A stretch of DNA of 64,000 nt. It comes from an uncultured Faecalibacterium sp. Lineage in GTDB: Bacteria > Bacillota > Clostridia > Oscillospirales > Ruminococcaceae. The stretch is taken from the NCBI GenBank assembly GCA_934548045.1, contig CAKTEM010000003.1:96363-160362 (forward strand), written 5' to 3'. Made by a program: the position numbers and the translations under genes. The notes below the pieces were generated by a model that was not told the DNA's origin, made no database searches, and saw only the letters and a program-made list of their open reading frames with translations. Shown here piece by piece: positions 50,101 to 57,615 of this stretch; the first letter of the stretch is position 1; each line of letters starts with the position of its first letter.

Positions 50101-51741
50101 AAGGAGATTCAGCTGCCCGAAAGCGTGGAGACGATTGGAGATTCGGCATTTGCATTCTGCACACAGCTGAAAAAGCTCTGGCTGCCGCAGAATTTGACAG
50201 AAATCGGCAGGGCGGCGTTCAGCGGCTGTGAAAGCCTTACGAGCATCAACCTTTCAGGAAATCTGACGGAAATCGAAGCCGAGACATTCTCGAACTGTAC
50301 CGCACTGAAACAGGTTATTTTCCCGGAAGAAATCACCCGAATCGGCGAAAAAGCGTTCTATGGATGTCAAAATCTGGCGGATGTGACTCTGGCGGAAACG
50401 GTGGAAGCTCTCGAAAAGGGAGCCTTTGCGGACAGTGGACTAAAAACCGTTGTAATTCCGGCCAGTATGCGCCGAATCGAAGAAAACGTGTTTTCCGGCT
50501 GTGCGTTGGAGCTGGTCTTTTACACCGGCACAAAGTCCGGGTGGAGAGCGACCGAAATCGTGGAAAACGGAAATGAGGTACTTCATTCAGTGACAATCCA
50601 CTGCATCAACGGTGATATCCTGCCGGTTATCGAGAATAGTATTACCGCCGGTACTGCTGGAAAAAACGATACAGGAGATAGGCTCCATGCGGTGTTTAAT
50701 GGCTTAATCGCCGGAGAAAGCTATGCGCTCATCATCAGCAGATTATCGGAAAATCCATTGGATGCGGCAAACTTGATTTATGTCAACCAGAAAAAAGCGG
50801 ATGCAAACGGCGTGCTGGATGTACCGTTTATTTCGAGCGAAAGCAACACGGCATACGTTGTGGCTTGCGGCCGTGAACCGGAGAAAATCAAATATACCGT
50901 GACGATAAAAGTGGGTGATGCAGTCGTTAAAACGATAGAAGCCGCAGAGGGCGAGACGGTAACGATTGAAGTGCCGGAAAAGCTCGACGACGGGAGAGAA
51001 TTCCAGAAATGGAATGTCGACGCCGGAACCATAGAGCTTGAGGATACAGGCAGTTCCAGAACTAGTTTTACAATGACGGCGAAAGATGTCGTGCTTCATG
51101 CGGTCTACAAAACTTCCGGAAGCAGTGCGGACGACAGCGGCACAACAAAGCCGGGCGACGCAAGCAGCGGTTCAAGCTCTTCGTCTTCGGGTGGTGATAC
51201 GAGTTCTTCGGGGGATTCCGGTGACAGCAGTTCCGGCGGCAGCTCAAGCGGAACGACGAAACCCGACAAGCCGGACAGCGGTTCGAGCAGTGGTTCCGGT
51301 TCTTCTGGTAGTTCTGGTTCGTCCAGCAGTTCTTCGAGCGGTTCTGCATCCTCGGGTGGTTCGGGTTCTTCGAGTTCCAGCAGTTCGTCGAGTTCCTCGA
51401 ACAACAATGACGGCGGCGGAGCCATCGTGGCAGTCGTTTTGATTGGCGGTGCGGCGATTGCGGCGGTGACGGCAGGCGTCATCTTGATGATGCCGGTCGA
51501 GGTCAGCGGCGTTGCACAGCTGGACGACGGAACGGTTCTGGCGAACGTAACCGTTCAGCTGATGAAGGACGGTAAGCTTGCGGCGCAGACCATGACCGAC
51601 GAAAGCGGTCACTTTGCATTGGAAGTCAAACGTGGCGAATACACGCTGAACATGATCACAACTCATCCTGAAACAGGCGAACAAATCGTCCGGACGGCCA
51701 GCATCAAGGCCCCGATGAAGAATACGAGCTTTGTGTTCTGA
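47137..51741 (+). CDS. BspA-like leucine-rich-repeat surface protein
   Basis: A 1534-residue exported protein. Signal peptide at 1-25. Residues 30-600 are beta-rich and unrecognised, apart from a likely Cna-B/transthyretin-like part near 515-590. The first BspA-type LRR block (about 605-750) has CGENLRWIVDKNGTLTI, then units such as VTSFGAFSFKNCESLKKVEFP. An extremely acidic Asp/Glu/Lys/Gly linker spans about 760-925, then a second LRR block (about 926-1165). An InlB-type beta-grasp repeat (about 1250-1325) leads to a Ser/Gly linker, one membrane helix (1427-1453) and an 80-residue C-terminal domain resembling carboxypeptidase regulatory domains. There is no LPxTG motif. The gene is visibly richer in A and in GAA/AAA codons than its neighbours. 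It probably binds host or microbial surfaces. Confidence 0.85.
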   Translation: MKRLLAILLASAMAFHLMPLQAIALSGRFSSSVPAEMAENPEELGQGSLEKRFWNSEEEENSADFSAGNRITSITMNGRTAIVTYAAETDAELVVGIYADDTEEELIASGTVGAAKTTDGTAKIEIVGTIPENYVIKGYLFAKEEHVPLCEPFKSSFYTQEIADIKNATVKEFPEDRVLNLDEDDKTNFAVVKQGVTLVKAENGMNKVTQQDEESLTYTIANAGEEIRNLRVGDVLVLDELNENPLILRVNSLSVSGGAVTLIGDDTLRLEDVFSALKIEKAGSSQSVEELSRETAKGSTTLKTDYSVAVYISENEREISLSMENQVEGNAELSEKGEESVSFGPVSEILARGISLNIEPVVKVRAEGKANAKFSLKTEDGVRWDGNFHNTGKDPAAELESPADTSVTVTAELAPVLEIFDGMTEMTLKNQTGIRAESTRKGGEELEDGVKHVCKECYSVTKTETSRVEAEIRRSKGEKAQKATLSKIEKTLGKTYDSPEYGESGDGDCPHRSYRVRLTLDGVKTEGVAVFQKDSEDALIFVGATDESGIAEVYLVPGEYAFTAKTGGKEYSGACEIIDYPMEIVLKPQEEEEPEPPEEIVEAFGNCGENLRWIVDKNGTLTIDGSGEMFDYDADPARKNLPPWSEEELQKRFGMENVSITKIVLKNGITRIGDAAFAGMKITEVNIPETVTSFGAFSFKNCESLKKVEFPATLTEIGREAFADCTALEEVVYEGNKKGWSAIDIRPGNERLTNAKITYQTADEPEDEIKDNETEDKPGEDGKEDEKGDESKEDKSEEGNRDEDKEDTPDEGGKDDIPDDTPKEDEKEDDKEEPGADDKDEVKEDRPGEGDKPGESDKDEDGDEPKEDDKNEEIPGGEGNKEDGKEDKPGEGDKDGEIEDKPNTDDKEDDKKDDELEKPAESPNTGKCGENLIWELSENGVLTIRGSGRMDDYEETKTPWNVQNVKDVVIENGVKSIGRNAFRGCEGVKEIQLPESVETIGDSAFAFCTQLKKLWLPQNLTEIGRAAFSGCESLTSINLSGNLTEIEAETFSNCTALKQVIFPEEITRIGEKAFYGCQNLADVTLAETVEALEKGAFADSGLKTVVIPASMRRIEENVFSGCALELVFYTGTKSGWRATEIVENGNEVLHSVTIHCINGDILPVIENSITAGTAGKNDTGDRLHAVFNGLIAGESYALIISRLSENPLDAANLIYVNQKKADANGVLDVPFISSESNTAYVVACGREPEKIKYTVTIKVGDAVVKTIEAAEGETVTIEVPEKLDDGREFQKWNVDAGTIELEDTGSSRTSFTMTAKDVVLHAVYKTSGSSADDSGTTKPGDASSGSSSSSSGGDTSSSGDSGDSSSGGSSSGTTKPDKPDSGSSSGSGSSGSSGSSSSSSSGSASSGGSGSSSSSSSSSSSNNNDGGGAIVAVVLIGGAAIAAVTAGVILMMPVEVSGVAQLDDGTVLANVTVQLMKDGKLAAQTMTDESGHFALEVKRGEYTLNMITTHPETGEQIVRTASIKAPMKNTSFVF

Positions 51742-51861
51742 AAACAAAACTGATTCAAAACTTCGACTGTGGAGACTGTCGCTTTTTCAAAGTAGGGCCG
51801 TATGGCTTTTGACTTTGAAAAGTAATGCGGCAAAACAGTGAGGCGGAGAACCGGCAAACAT

Positions 51862-51906
51862 AAAACAGGTGTACCCGGAAATTTTTTCCAAGGTACACCT
51901 GTTTTT
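51862..51906. terminator. terminator between the surface protein gene and cysE
   Basis: AAAACAGGTGTACC (51862-51875) pairs with GGTACACCTGTTTT (51892-51905), and A and T runs flank both sides. A weaker inverted repeat (CTTTTTCAAAGT/ACTTTGAAAAG) lies at about 51783-51824. Confidence 0.85.
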
Positions 51907-51916
51907 CGTTGTCTGA

Positions 51917-52585
51917 TTACTTTTTTCGCTTTGCAATTTGCTCGGCAGTGGGCGGAATATCGCCCTGCTTGTGATTTTCCAGCGCGCCGATCCGGCGGTC
52001 AAGGTCGGTGATGCGCTGTGCGACCACATCCGGCAGATCCTGCTGGTCGAGGTCATCCGCCGGGTTGACGGCCTTGTTGTTGATGCGCACGACTTCGGCC
52101 GGTACGCCGACAGCGGTGCAGTTGGCCGGCAGATTGCGCAGAACGACGCTTCCGGCACCGATACGGGCGTTGTCTCCGATATAGACCGGGCCAAGCACCT
52201 TGGTGCCGGCACCAATCAGAACGTTGTTGCCGAGGGTCGGGTGACGCTTGCCGGTGTCCTTGCCGGTACCGCCGAGGGTCACGCCGTGGTAGATGGTGCA
52301 GTTGTCGCCGATCTCGGTCGTCTCACCAAAGACGATGCCCATGCCGTGGTCGATGAACAGGCACTTGCCGATCTTCGCGCCCGGGTGGATCTCGATGCCG
52401 GTGCGGTGGCGTCCGTGCTGGCTGACCCAGCGCGCAAGGAAAAAGTGATTGTGCTCATACAGCCAGTGCGCGATGCGGTGATAGACCAAGATGTGAAAAC
52501 CGGGGTACAGCAGAATGACTTCCAGCACACTGCGTGCAGCAGGGTCTTTGCGCTGAATGTTCCGTGCGTCCTCCAACAAACCCAT
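51917..52585 (-). CDS. cysE: serine O-acetyltransferase
   Basis: A 222-residue enzyme transferring acetyl from acetyl-CoA to serine, the first step of cysteine synthesis. A helical N-terminal region precedes the left-handed beta-helix of hexapeptide repeats, with catalytic HHR-type residues seen in IHPGAKIGKCLFIDHGMGIVFGETTEIGDN, and GVTLGGTGKDTGKRHPTLGNN for CoA and serine binding. The N-terminus is shorter than E. coli CysE (273 residues), as is usual in Firmicutes. A C-terminal extension after residue 170 is charged and variable. ATG 52585 follows AGGGAGG. It is monocistronic; I see no T-box in the leader. Confidence 0.94.
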   Translation of the reverse strand: MGLLEDARNIQRKDPAARSVLEVILLYPGFHILVYHRIAHWLYEHNHFFLARWVSQHGRHRTGIEIHPGAKIGKCLFIDHGMGIVFGETTEIGDNCTIYHGVTLGGTGKDTGKRHPTLGNNVLIGAGTKVLGPVYIGDNARIGAGSVVLRNLPANCTAVGVPAEVVRINNKAVNPADDLDQQDLPDVVAQRITDLDRRIGALENHKQGDIPPTAEQIAKRKK

Positions 52586-52820
52586 GAGGGTTCCCTCCCT
52601 TTTCCTCGTTGTCGCCGCCCAGAGCCCGGCGGCATTTTACTCTCGTGTCCTATTATAATAACACAGGTGAACTTTAATGTACAGCGACATGCTAGGAATT
52701 GCGTGCGTTTTTTTGAAAAATCAGGGGGTATTTGGGCAAAAGTCTGGTTTTTCGGTAGAGTAGCTAAAAATCGGGGCTTTGGCAGAGAAACCTTTTTACA
52801 AACAAAAAGTGCCGGAAGCA
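52586..52820. other. cysE upstream region
   Basis: On the minus strand there is TATAAT (52657-52652) with only weak -35 candidates upstream, likely the cysE promoter. The plus-strand stretch 52680-52820 is AT-rich and holds no recognisable gene or structure. Confidence 0.4.
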
Positions 52821-52850
52821 TTGACACATTTTGCGTTTCTATGATAAAAT
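52821..52850 (+). promoter_or_regulatory. promoter of the pyr operon
   Basis: Consensus TTGACA (52821-52826), 18-base spacer and TAAAAT (52845-52850), preceded by TGA as an extended -10. This is one of the strongest promoters in the window. Confidence 0.8.
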
Positions 52851-52889
52851 ATATCGAAATGAATCGCAAATAAAAAAGGAGACAACACG

Positions 52890-52979
52890 ATGCAGGCAAA
52901 GTCGATGCGCGCAAAACCGAAGAATCAGTTTGCAGCCGGTTTTGTTATGGAGGCGTTGTTTTCTTTTTGGATGAATTGA
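52890..52979 (+). CDS. 29-residue pyr operon leader peptide
   Basis: A short gene with a strong ribosome site (AAAAAAGGAG, nine bases before ATG) begins about 35 bases after the expected transcription start. It encodes MQAKSMRAKPKNQFAAGF and then an 11-residue tail rich in Phe (VMEALFSFWMN). The mRNA of the second half is U-rich (codons UUU GUU, UUG UUU UCU UUU UGG). The stop codon touches the first base of a terminator stem ending in nine T. In E. coli pyrBI the same layout couples translation to RNA polymerase pausing at U-rich sites: low UTP slows polymerase, the ribosome catches up and blocks the terminator. The peptide is probably not functional in itself. The resemblance is structural, not by sequence. 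Confidence 0.72.
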   Translation: MQAKSMRAKPKNQFAAGFVMEALFSFWMN

Positions 52980-53010
52980 CTTTTCCCTTTGCCGGGAAAA
53001 GTTTTTTTTT
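52979..53010 (+). terminator. attenuator of the pyr operon
   Basis: ACTTTTCCC (52979-52987) pairs with GGGAAAAGT (52994-53002), loop of six, then a run of nine T. The stem begins at the leader peptide's stop codon, so a ribosome at the stop would prevent it from forming. Confidence 0.88.
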
Positions 53011-53062
53011 GCCCGAAAAACGGGTAGGTACGCGAACGAATCCGACAAATTGGAGGTACATT

Positions 53063-54253
53063 ATGCTGCTTGTAAACGCTGTCAACGCCGAGGGTCGGCC
53101 CACAGAGCTGTACATCAGGGATGGAAAGATCGCAGCCGTCGGTCAGGAGCTGTCCGCACTGGCGCAGGAGGACGAAGTCGTCCTCGATGCCGGTGGTCTG
53201 ACCGTTCTGCCGGCCTTTGTAGACCTGCACTGCCACTGGCGGACGCCGGGCTTCGAGTACAAAGAGGATATCGAGACGGGCAGCCGGGCAGCGGCAGCCG
53301 GTGGATATACCTTCGTCAACCTGATGCCGAACACAAAGCCGGTCTGCTCCTCGGCAGCACAGGCGGAGATGGTCGAGCGCAAGGCGGCAGAGATCAGCCT
53401 GTGCGACGTCAACCAGACTGTTTCCATCACCGAAAACTTCGACGGCAAGACCCTCGACCACCTCAAGACCCTGCCTTCGTCGGTCAAGTTCATTACCGAG
53501 GACGGCCACGGCGTGCAGGACAATGCGACGATGGCAAAGGCGTTTGCTATCTGCACCCAGCGCGACATCACCGTGATGAGCCACGCCGAGGACATGGAGA
53601 TCAGCCCGTGGGATTATCGGCTGGCCGAAGATCTTGAGACCGTCCGGAACTGCTGGCTGAGCGAGTATTACCAGACCCGGCTGCACATGTGCCATGTCTC
53701 CACCCGTGGAGCTATCGACGCTATCCAGATGGCAAAGCTGCGCGGCGCACCGGTCACCTGCGAGGTCACGCCGCATCACCTTTGGTTCACCAACGATACC
53801 TGCGATTACCGCGTCAATCCGCCCATCCGGACGGCCGACGATGTGCAGGCATTGATCGACGCCATCCGTTCCGGCGTCGTGGATGCCATCGCCACCGACC
53901 ACGCACCCCACTCCGAAGAGGACAAGCTGAAAGGCATGGCCGGTATGGTTGGCAGCGAGACGGCGTTCGGTGTCTGCTATACCAAGCTCTGCAAGGAAGA
54001 AGGTCTGCCGCTGGAGCTGCTGGTCCACCTGATGAGTACCAGCCCAGCACAGATTTTGGGCTTGGCAAAGGGTCAGCTGGAACCGGGCTACGATGCAGAC
54101 TTTGTTCTGGTCGACCTCGACACCCCCTATGTGGTGGATAAGGACAAGCTCCACTCCAAATCTCACAACTGCCCCTATGATGGTGTGCAGCTGTACGGCA
54201 AGGTCTGCGCCACCGTCAAGGGCGGCAAGCTGACCTATCAGGCAGAGGAATAA
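53063..54253 (+). CDS. pyrC: dihydroorotase
   Basis: This 396-residue cytoplasmic amidohydrolase closes carbamoyl-aspartate to dihydroorotate in pyrimidine synthesis. The metal site DLHCHWR (His-x-His), NLMPNTKP, and later SHAED, HVST and ATDHAPHS give the expected ligands. It is the class I type found in Firmicutes. ATG 53063 follows TTGGAGG. The frame continues upstream to 52967 but crosses the attenuator, so that start is rejected. It is the first enzyme gene of the pyr operon. Confidence 0.94.
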   Translation: MLLVNAVNAEGRPTELYIRDGKIAAVGQELSALAQEDEVVLDAGGLTVLPAFVDLHCHWRTPGFEYKEDIETGSRAAAAGGYTFVNLMPNTKPVCSSAAQAEMVERKAAEISLCDVNQTVSITENFDGKTLDHLKTLPSSVKFITEDGHGVQDNATMAKAFAICTQRDITVMSHAEDMEISPWDYRLAEDLETVRNCWLSEYYQTRLHMCHVSTRGAIDAIQMAKLRGAPVTCEVTPHHLWFTNDTCDYRVNPPIRTADDVQALIDAIRSGVVDAIATDHAPHSEEDKLKGMAGMVGSETAFGVCYTKLCKEEGLPLELLVHLMSTSPAQILGLAKGQLEPGYDADFVLVDLDTPYVVDKDKLHSKSHNCPYDGVQLYGKVCATVKGGKLTYQAEE

Positions 54254-54296
54254 CCTTTACATTATAAAAAAGAGAATCATCAGGAGGAACACAACA

Positions 54297-55163
54297 ATGA
54301 CGAACATGGATAAACTGTACGAAGTAGTCGAAGCACGCGGCCCGGTCTGCGTTGGGCTGGATACCGATTTCAGCTATCTGCCGGAGGACTTCGTGGACAG
54401 CACCCTGTCCAAGGGCGAGAACATCGTCCGCTTCAACAAGAAGCTCATCGACGCTACCAAGTCTGTGGCTGGCTGCTACAAAGTCCAGATCGCCTATTAT
54501 GAGTCTCTGGGTCTGGAAGGTCTGCGCGCTTACGCCGACACCCTGAAGGCTGTCCGTGAGGCTGGCATCCCGGTCATCGCCGACATCAAGCGCGGCGACA
54601 TCGCAAAGACCGCCGAGATGTACGCAATGGGCCACTTCACTGGCGACTTCGAGTCCGATTTCGTCACGCTGGCTCCGTACATGGGTCTGGATTCCATCAG
54701 CCCCTATCTGCCCTATGCTGAGAAGCAGGGCAAGGGCATGTTCGTTCTCTGCCGTACTTCCAACGGCGGCGCAAAGGACTTCGAGTATGAGAAGCTGGCA
54801 GATGGCCGTCATGTCTACGACCTCGTCGGCGATAAGCTGAACGCTCTGGGCAAGGACTATATGGGCGAGCGTGGTTACTCCTCTATCGGTCTGGTCATCG
54901 GCGGTACCCACATCGAGGAAGCGACCGAGATCCGTGCAAAGTATCAGGATTCCTTCTTCCTCATCCCCGGCTACGGCGCACAGGGCGGTAAGGCAGAGGA
55001 CATCGCGCAATACCTGACCAAGGGCAACGGCGGCGTCGTCAACTCCAGCCGCGGCATCCTGCTGGCTTATAAGAAGCAGCCGGGCGTGGCTTTCGACGAG
55101 GCAGCTTACAACGAGTGTGTGAACATGAAGGAGGCTATTGCTCATGCGTGCAGCCTGCTGTGA
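54297..55163 (+). CDS. pyrF: orotidine 5'-phosphate decarboxylase (type 2)
   Basis: A 288-residue enzyme that decarboxylates OMP to UMP, the last step of the pathway. The catalytic Lys/Asp array appears in VIADIKRGDIAKTAEMYA. FVTLAPYMGLDSISPYL and IPGYGAQGG (phosphate-binding) fit the longer, type 2 branch of the family. ATG 54297 follows AGGAGGAAC. Its 3' end overlaps pyrK by 20 bases. Confidence 0.93.
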   Translation: MTNMDKLYEVVEARGPVCVGLDTDFSYLPEDFVDSTLSKGENIVRFNKKLIDATKSVAGCYKVQIAYYESLGLEGLRAYADTLKAVREAGIPVIADIKRGDIAKTAEMYAMGHFTGDFESDFVTLAPYMGLDSISPYLPYAEKQGKGMFVLCRTSNGGAKDFEYEKLADGRHVYDLVGDKLNALGKDYMGERGYSSIGLVIGGTHIEEATEIRAKYQDSFFLIPGYGAQGGKAEDIAQYLTKGNGGVVNSSRGILLAYKKQPGVAFDEAAYNECVNMKEAIAHACSLL

Positions 55164-55914
55164 AGCGACCGTCCTGCGCAATGAGGTCATTGCGGACGAT
55201 ATCCGCCTGCTGACCGTCGAATGGCCGGACCATGAACACATTCCCCACGCAGGCCAGTTCTTTACCCTGCGCAGCTGGCCGGCAAGCGAGGAACCTTTCC
55301 TCTCCCGGCCCATCAGCGTCCATCGCTACGATGCCGACAGCAACACCATCGAGTTCCTGTATCAGGTCATCGGCGAGGGTACCACAAAGCTGGCAAAGCT
55401 GAAAATGACCGACAAATTCCAGCTGACCGGCCCGATGGGCAACGGTTTTGACGTGCCGGAGCTGGTGAAAAAATACAAGAAGATCGCAGTCGTCGGCGGC
55501 GGCATCGGCACCGCGCCGATGTATCAGCTGACCTGCGAACTGGCAGAGGCCGGTGTGAAGCCGGATGTCTTCTTCGGCTTCCGCGACCAGCCCTACTGCA
55601 TGGAGGAGTACCGCCCCATCGCGAACCTCGTCAAAGTTTCGACCGATACCGGTGCGGTGGGTTTCCACGGTTTTGTGACCCAGCTATATGACCCGGCGGA
55701 TTATGATGTCGTTCTGGTCTGCGGCCCGACGGTCATGATGAAGAACGCCGCCCGTCTCTGCGCCGAAAAAGGCACGCCCTGCTTCGTCAGCCTCGAAAAG
55801 AAGATGGCCTGCGGCATCGGTGCCTGCCTTGGCTGCACCTGTGAGACCAAGAGCGGCGAGGGCAAGAGTGTCTGCAAGAACGGCCCGGTCTTTGATGCAA
55901 CGGAGGTATTCTGA
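55144..55914 (+). CDS. pyrK: dihydroorotate dehydrogenase electron transfer subunit
   Basis: This 256-residue partner of PyrD carries FAD and a [2Fe-2S] cluster and passes electrons from dihydroorotate to NAD+. FLSRPISVHR is the FAD-binding motif, VGGGIGTAPMYQL the NAD-binding part, and ACGIGACLGCTCETKSGEG with a later Cys supplies the cluster ligands. ATG 55144 is nine bases after AAGGAGG; TTG 55138 is less likely. It overlaps pyrF upstream and shares TGATG with pyrD downstream. Confidence 0.94.
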   Translation: MRAACCEATVLRNEVIADDIRLLTVEWPDHEHIPHAGQFFTLRSWPASEEPFLSRPISVHRYDADSNTIEFLYQVIGEGTTKLAKLKMTDKFQLTGPMGNGFDVPELVKKYKKIAVVGGGIGTAPMYQLTCELAEAGVKPDVFFGFRDQPYCMEEYRPIANLVKVSTDTGAVGFHGFVTQLYDPADYDVVLVCGPTVMMKNAARLCAEKGTPCFVSLEKKMACGIGACLGCTCETKSGEGKSVCKNGPVFDATEVF

Positions 55915-56840
55915 TGGCGGATTTGAAAACGAACCTGCTCGGTTTTACGATGAACAGCCCCATCATCGGAGCATCCGGCACGGTGGGCTACGGCGTGGAA
56001 TATGAGGAGCTGGCCGATTTCTCGAAGATCGGCGGCATCTCCGGCAAGGGCCTGACCCTGCACGGACAGTACGGCAACAAGGGTGAGCGTCTCTGGGAAA
56101 CGCCCTCTGGACTCATCAACAGCATTGGCCTGCAGAACCCGGGCGTTCAGCACTTCATCGACGTGGAACTGAACGAGATGCTGGAACTCAAGCAGAAATA
56201 CGGCACGACGGTGATCGCCAACCTCGGCGGCCACAGCGAAGAAGAGTATGTCGAGGGTGCGGCGATGCTGAGCGAGAGCGCGGTGGATATCATCGAGCTG
56301 AACATCTCCTGCCCGAACGTCAAGGTCGGCGGTATGGCTTACGGCGTCAAGGCCGAAGCGGCCGGTGAGGTCGTCAAGATGGTGCGTGCGGCCTGCAAGA
56401 AGCCCCTGATGGTAAAGCTGAGTCCGCAGGCAGAGAATATTCCCGACATGTGCAAGGCGGTCGAAGCTGCCGGTGCGGATGCCATCAGCCTGACGAATAC
56501 CTTTCAGGCCTGCGCCATCGACCTCGAAAAACGCCGCCCGGTCTTCAACAACATCTTCGCCGGTCTGTCCGGCCCGGCGGTCCGGCCTATCGCATTGCGG
56601 ATGGTCTGGCAGGCGGTCGGTGCAGTGAATATCCCGGTCGTCGGTCTGGGCGGTATCGCGACCGGCCGTGACGCACTGGAATTCATCATGGCCGGTGCGA
56701 CGGCGGTTCAGGTCGGCGCGGCAAACTTCGCAAATCCGCGCGCGATGGAGACCATCGCTGCCGAGATGGCCGACTGGATGGATGCCCACGGCGTCAAGAC
56801 GCTGGACGAGATCCGCGGCTGCGCACGCGAGAACGTATAA
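55914..56840 (+). CDS. pyrD: dihydroorotate dehydrogenase, class 1B catalytic subunit
   Basis: A 308-residue FMN enzyme oxidising dihydroorotate to orotate. ASGTVGYG at the FMN site, NSIGLQNPG, ELNISCPNV (with the catalytic Cys loop of class 1B) and GLGGIATGRDALEFIMAGA (phosphate-binding) are all present. Its start overlaps the pyrK stop, which assures equal amounts of both subunits. It ends the first pyr transcription segment; a new promoter follows. Confidence 0.95.
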   Translation: MADLKTNLLGFTMNSPIIGASGTVGYGVEYEELADFSKIGGISGKGLTLHGQYGNKGERLWETPSGLINSIGLQNPGVQHFIDVELNEMLELKQKYGTTVIANLGGHSEEEYVEGAAMLSESAVDIIELNISCPNVKVGGMAYGVKAEAAGEVVKMVRAACKKPLMVKLSPQAENIPDMCKAVEAAGADAISLTNTFQACAIDLEKRRPVFNNIFAGLSGPAVRPIALRMVWQAVGAVNIPVVGLGGIATGRDALEFIMAGATAVQVGAANFANPRAMETIAAEMADWMDAHGVKTLDEIRGCARENV

Positions 56841-56904
56841 AAACGATAAATGATTTCATAAAACGTGAAAATATTCGTTAAATTCAAAACAAATACGAAT
56901 AAAT

Positions 56905-56933
56905 TTGCGTTTCGACAAAAAGCGTGGTACAAT
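56905..56933 (+). promoter_or_regulatory. internal promoter before pyrE
   Basis: TTGCGT (56905-56910), 17-base spacer, TACAAT (56928-56933). There is no terminator between pyrD and pyrE, so pyrE-carA-carB can be reached from both promoters. Confidence 0.65.
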
Positions 56934-56975
56934 ACCGCATGAAGCAACTTTTTTAAAAGAGAGGGAGAAGTAATT

Positions 56976-57569
56976 ATGAGTGAAGCACTTGAGATTCTGA
57001 AGAGCTGTGACGCATTTCTGGAGGGTCATTTCCTCCTTTCTTCTGGCCGTCATTCCAGCGCGTACTGCCAGATGGCATACCTGCAGCAGTATCCTGACCG
57101 CTGCGCTGAGGTCATGAAGGCTGTTGCTGACAAGGTGAAAGAGATGGATGTCGATGTCATCGTCGGACCGGCAATGGGCGGCATCGTCTACGCTTACGAG
57201 CTGGCTCGTCAGACCGGCAAGCGTGCCATCTTTACCGAGCGCGTGGATAACGTGATGACTCTGAAGCGTTTCGCCATCCATCCGGGTGAGAAGTGCCTCA
57301 TCGCCGAGGATGTCGTCACCACCGGTATCTCCTCTCTGGAGACCAAGCGCGTCATCGAGGAGAACGGCGGCATCTGCGTCGGCATCACCTGTGTCGTTGA
57401 CCGCACCAAGCCCGAGGCTCCGTCGCCCATCCCCATCGTTGCAAGCGCACTCAAGCTCGACCTGCCCAACTACGCACCCGAAGAGTGCCCCATCTGCAAG
57501 GAGGGCAAGCTGCCGCTGGTCCATCTGGGCAGCCGCAAGATGAAGCAGGAAGCAAAGCAGACCCTGTAA
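56976..57569 (+). CDS. pyrE: orotate phosphoribosyltransferase
   Basis: This 197-residue enzyme joins orotate to PRPP, giving OMP. The PRPP-binding motif CLIAEDVVTTGIS is intact, preceded by GPAMGGIVYAYELAR and the flexible catalytic loop region FTERV. The C-terminal part has two Cys (CPICKEG), a small possible metal site. ATG 56976 follows GAGAGGGAG. Confidence 0.94.
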   Translation: MSEALEILKSCDAFLEGHFLLSSGRHSSAYCQMAYLQQYPDRCAEVMKAVADKVKEMDVDVIVGPAMGGIVYAYELARQTGKRAIFTERVDNVMTLKRFAIHPGEKCLIAEDVVTTGISSLETKRVIEENGGICVGITCVVDRTKPEAPSPIPIVASALKLDLPNYAPEECPICKEGKLPLVHLGSRKMKQEAKQTL

Positions 57570-57615
57570 GCACGGCTTTGGAACGAAGCGTATCTGTGTT
57601 GAAACGAGGAATACT

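Noticed and set aside
52586..52660. T-box leader in front of cysE
   Set aside because: No T-box sequence and no specifier-type hairpin are visible; the leader appears short.
52890..53010. PyrR-binding attenuator in the pyr leader
   Set aside because: I found no sequence resembling the conserved PyrR-binding anti-antiterminator; a translated leader explains the layout better.
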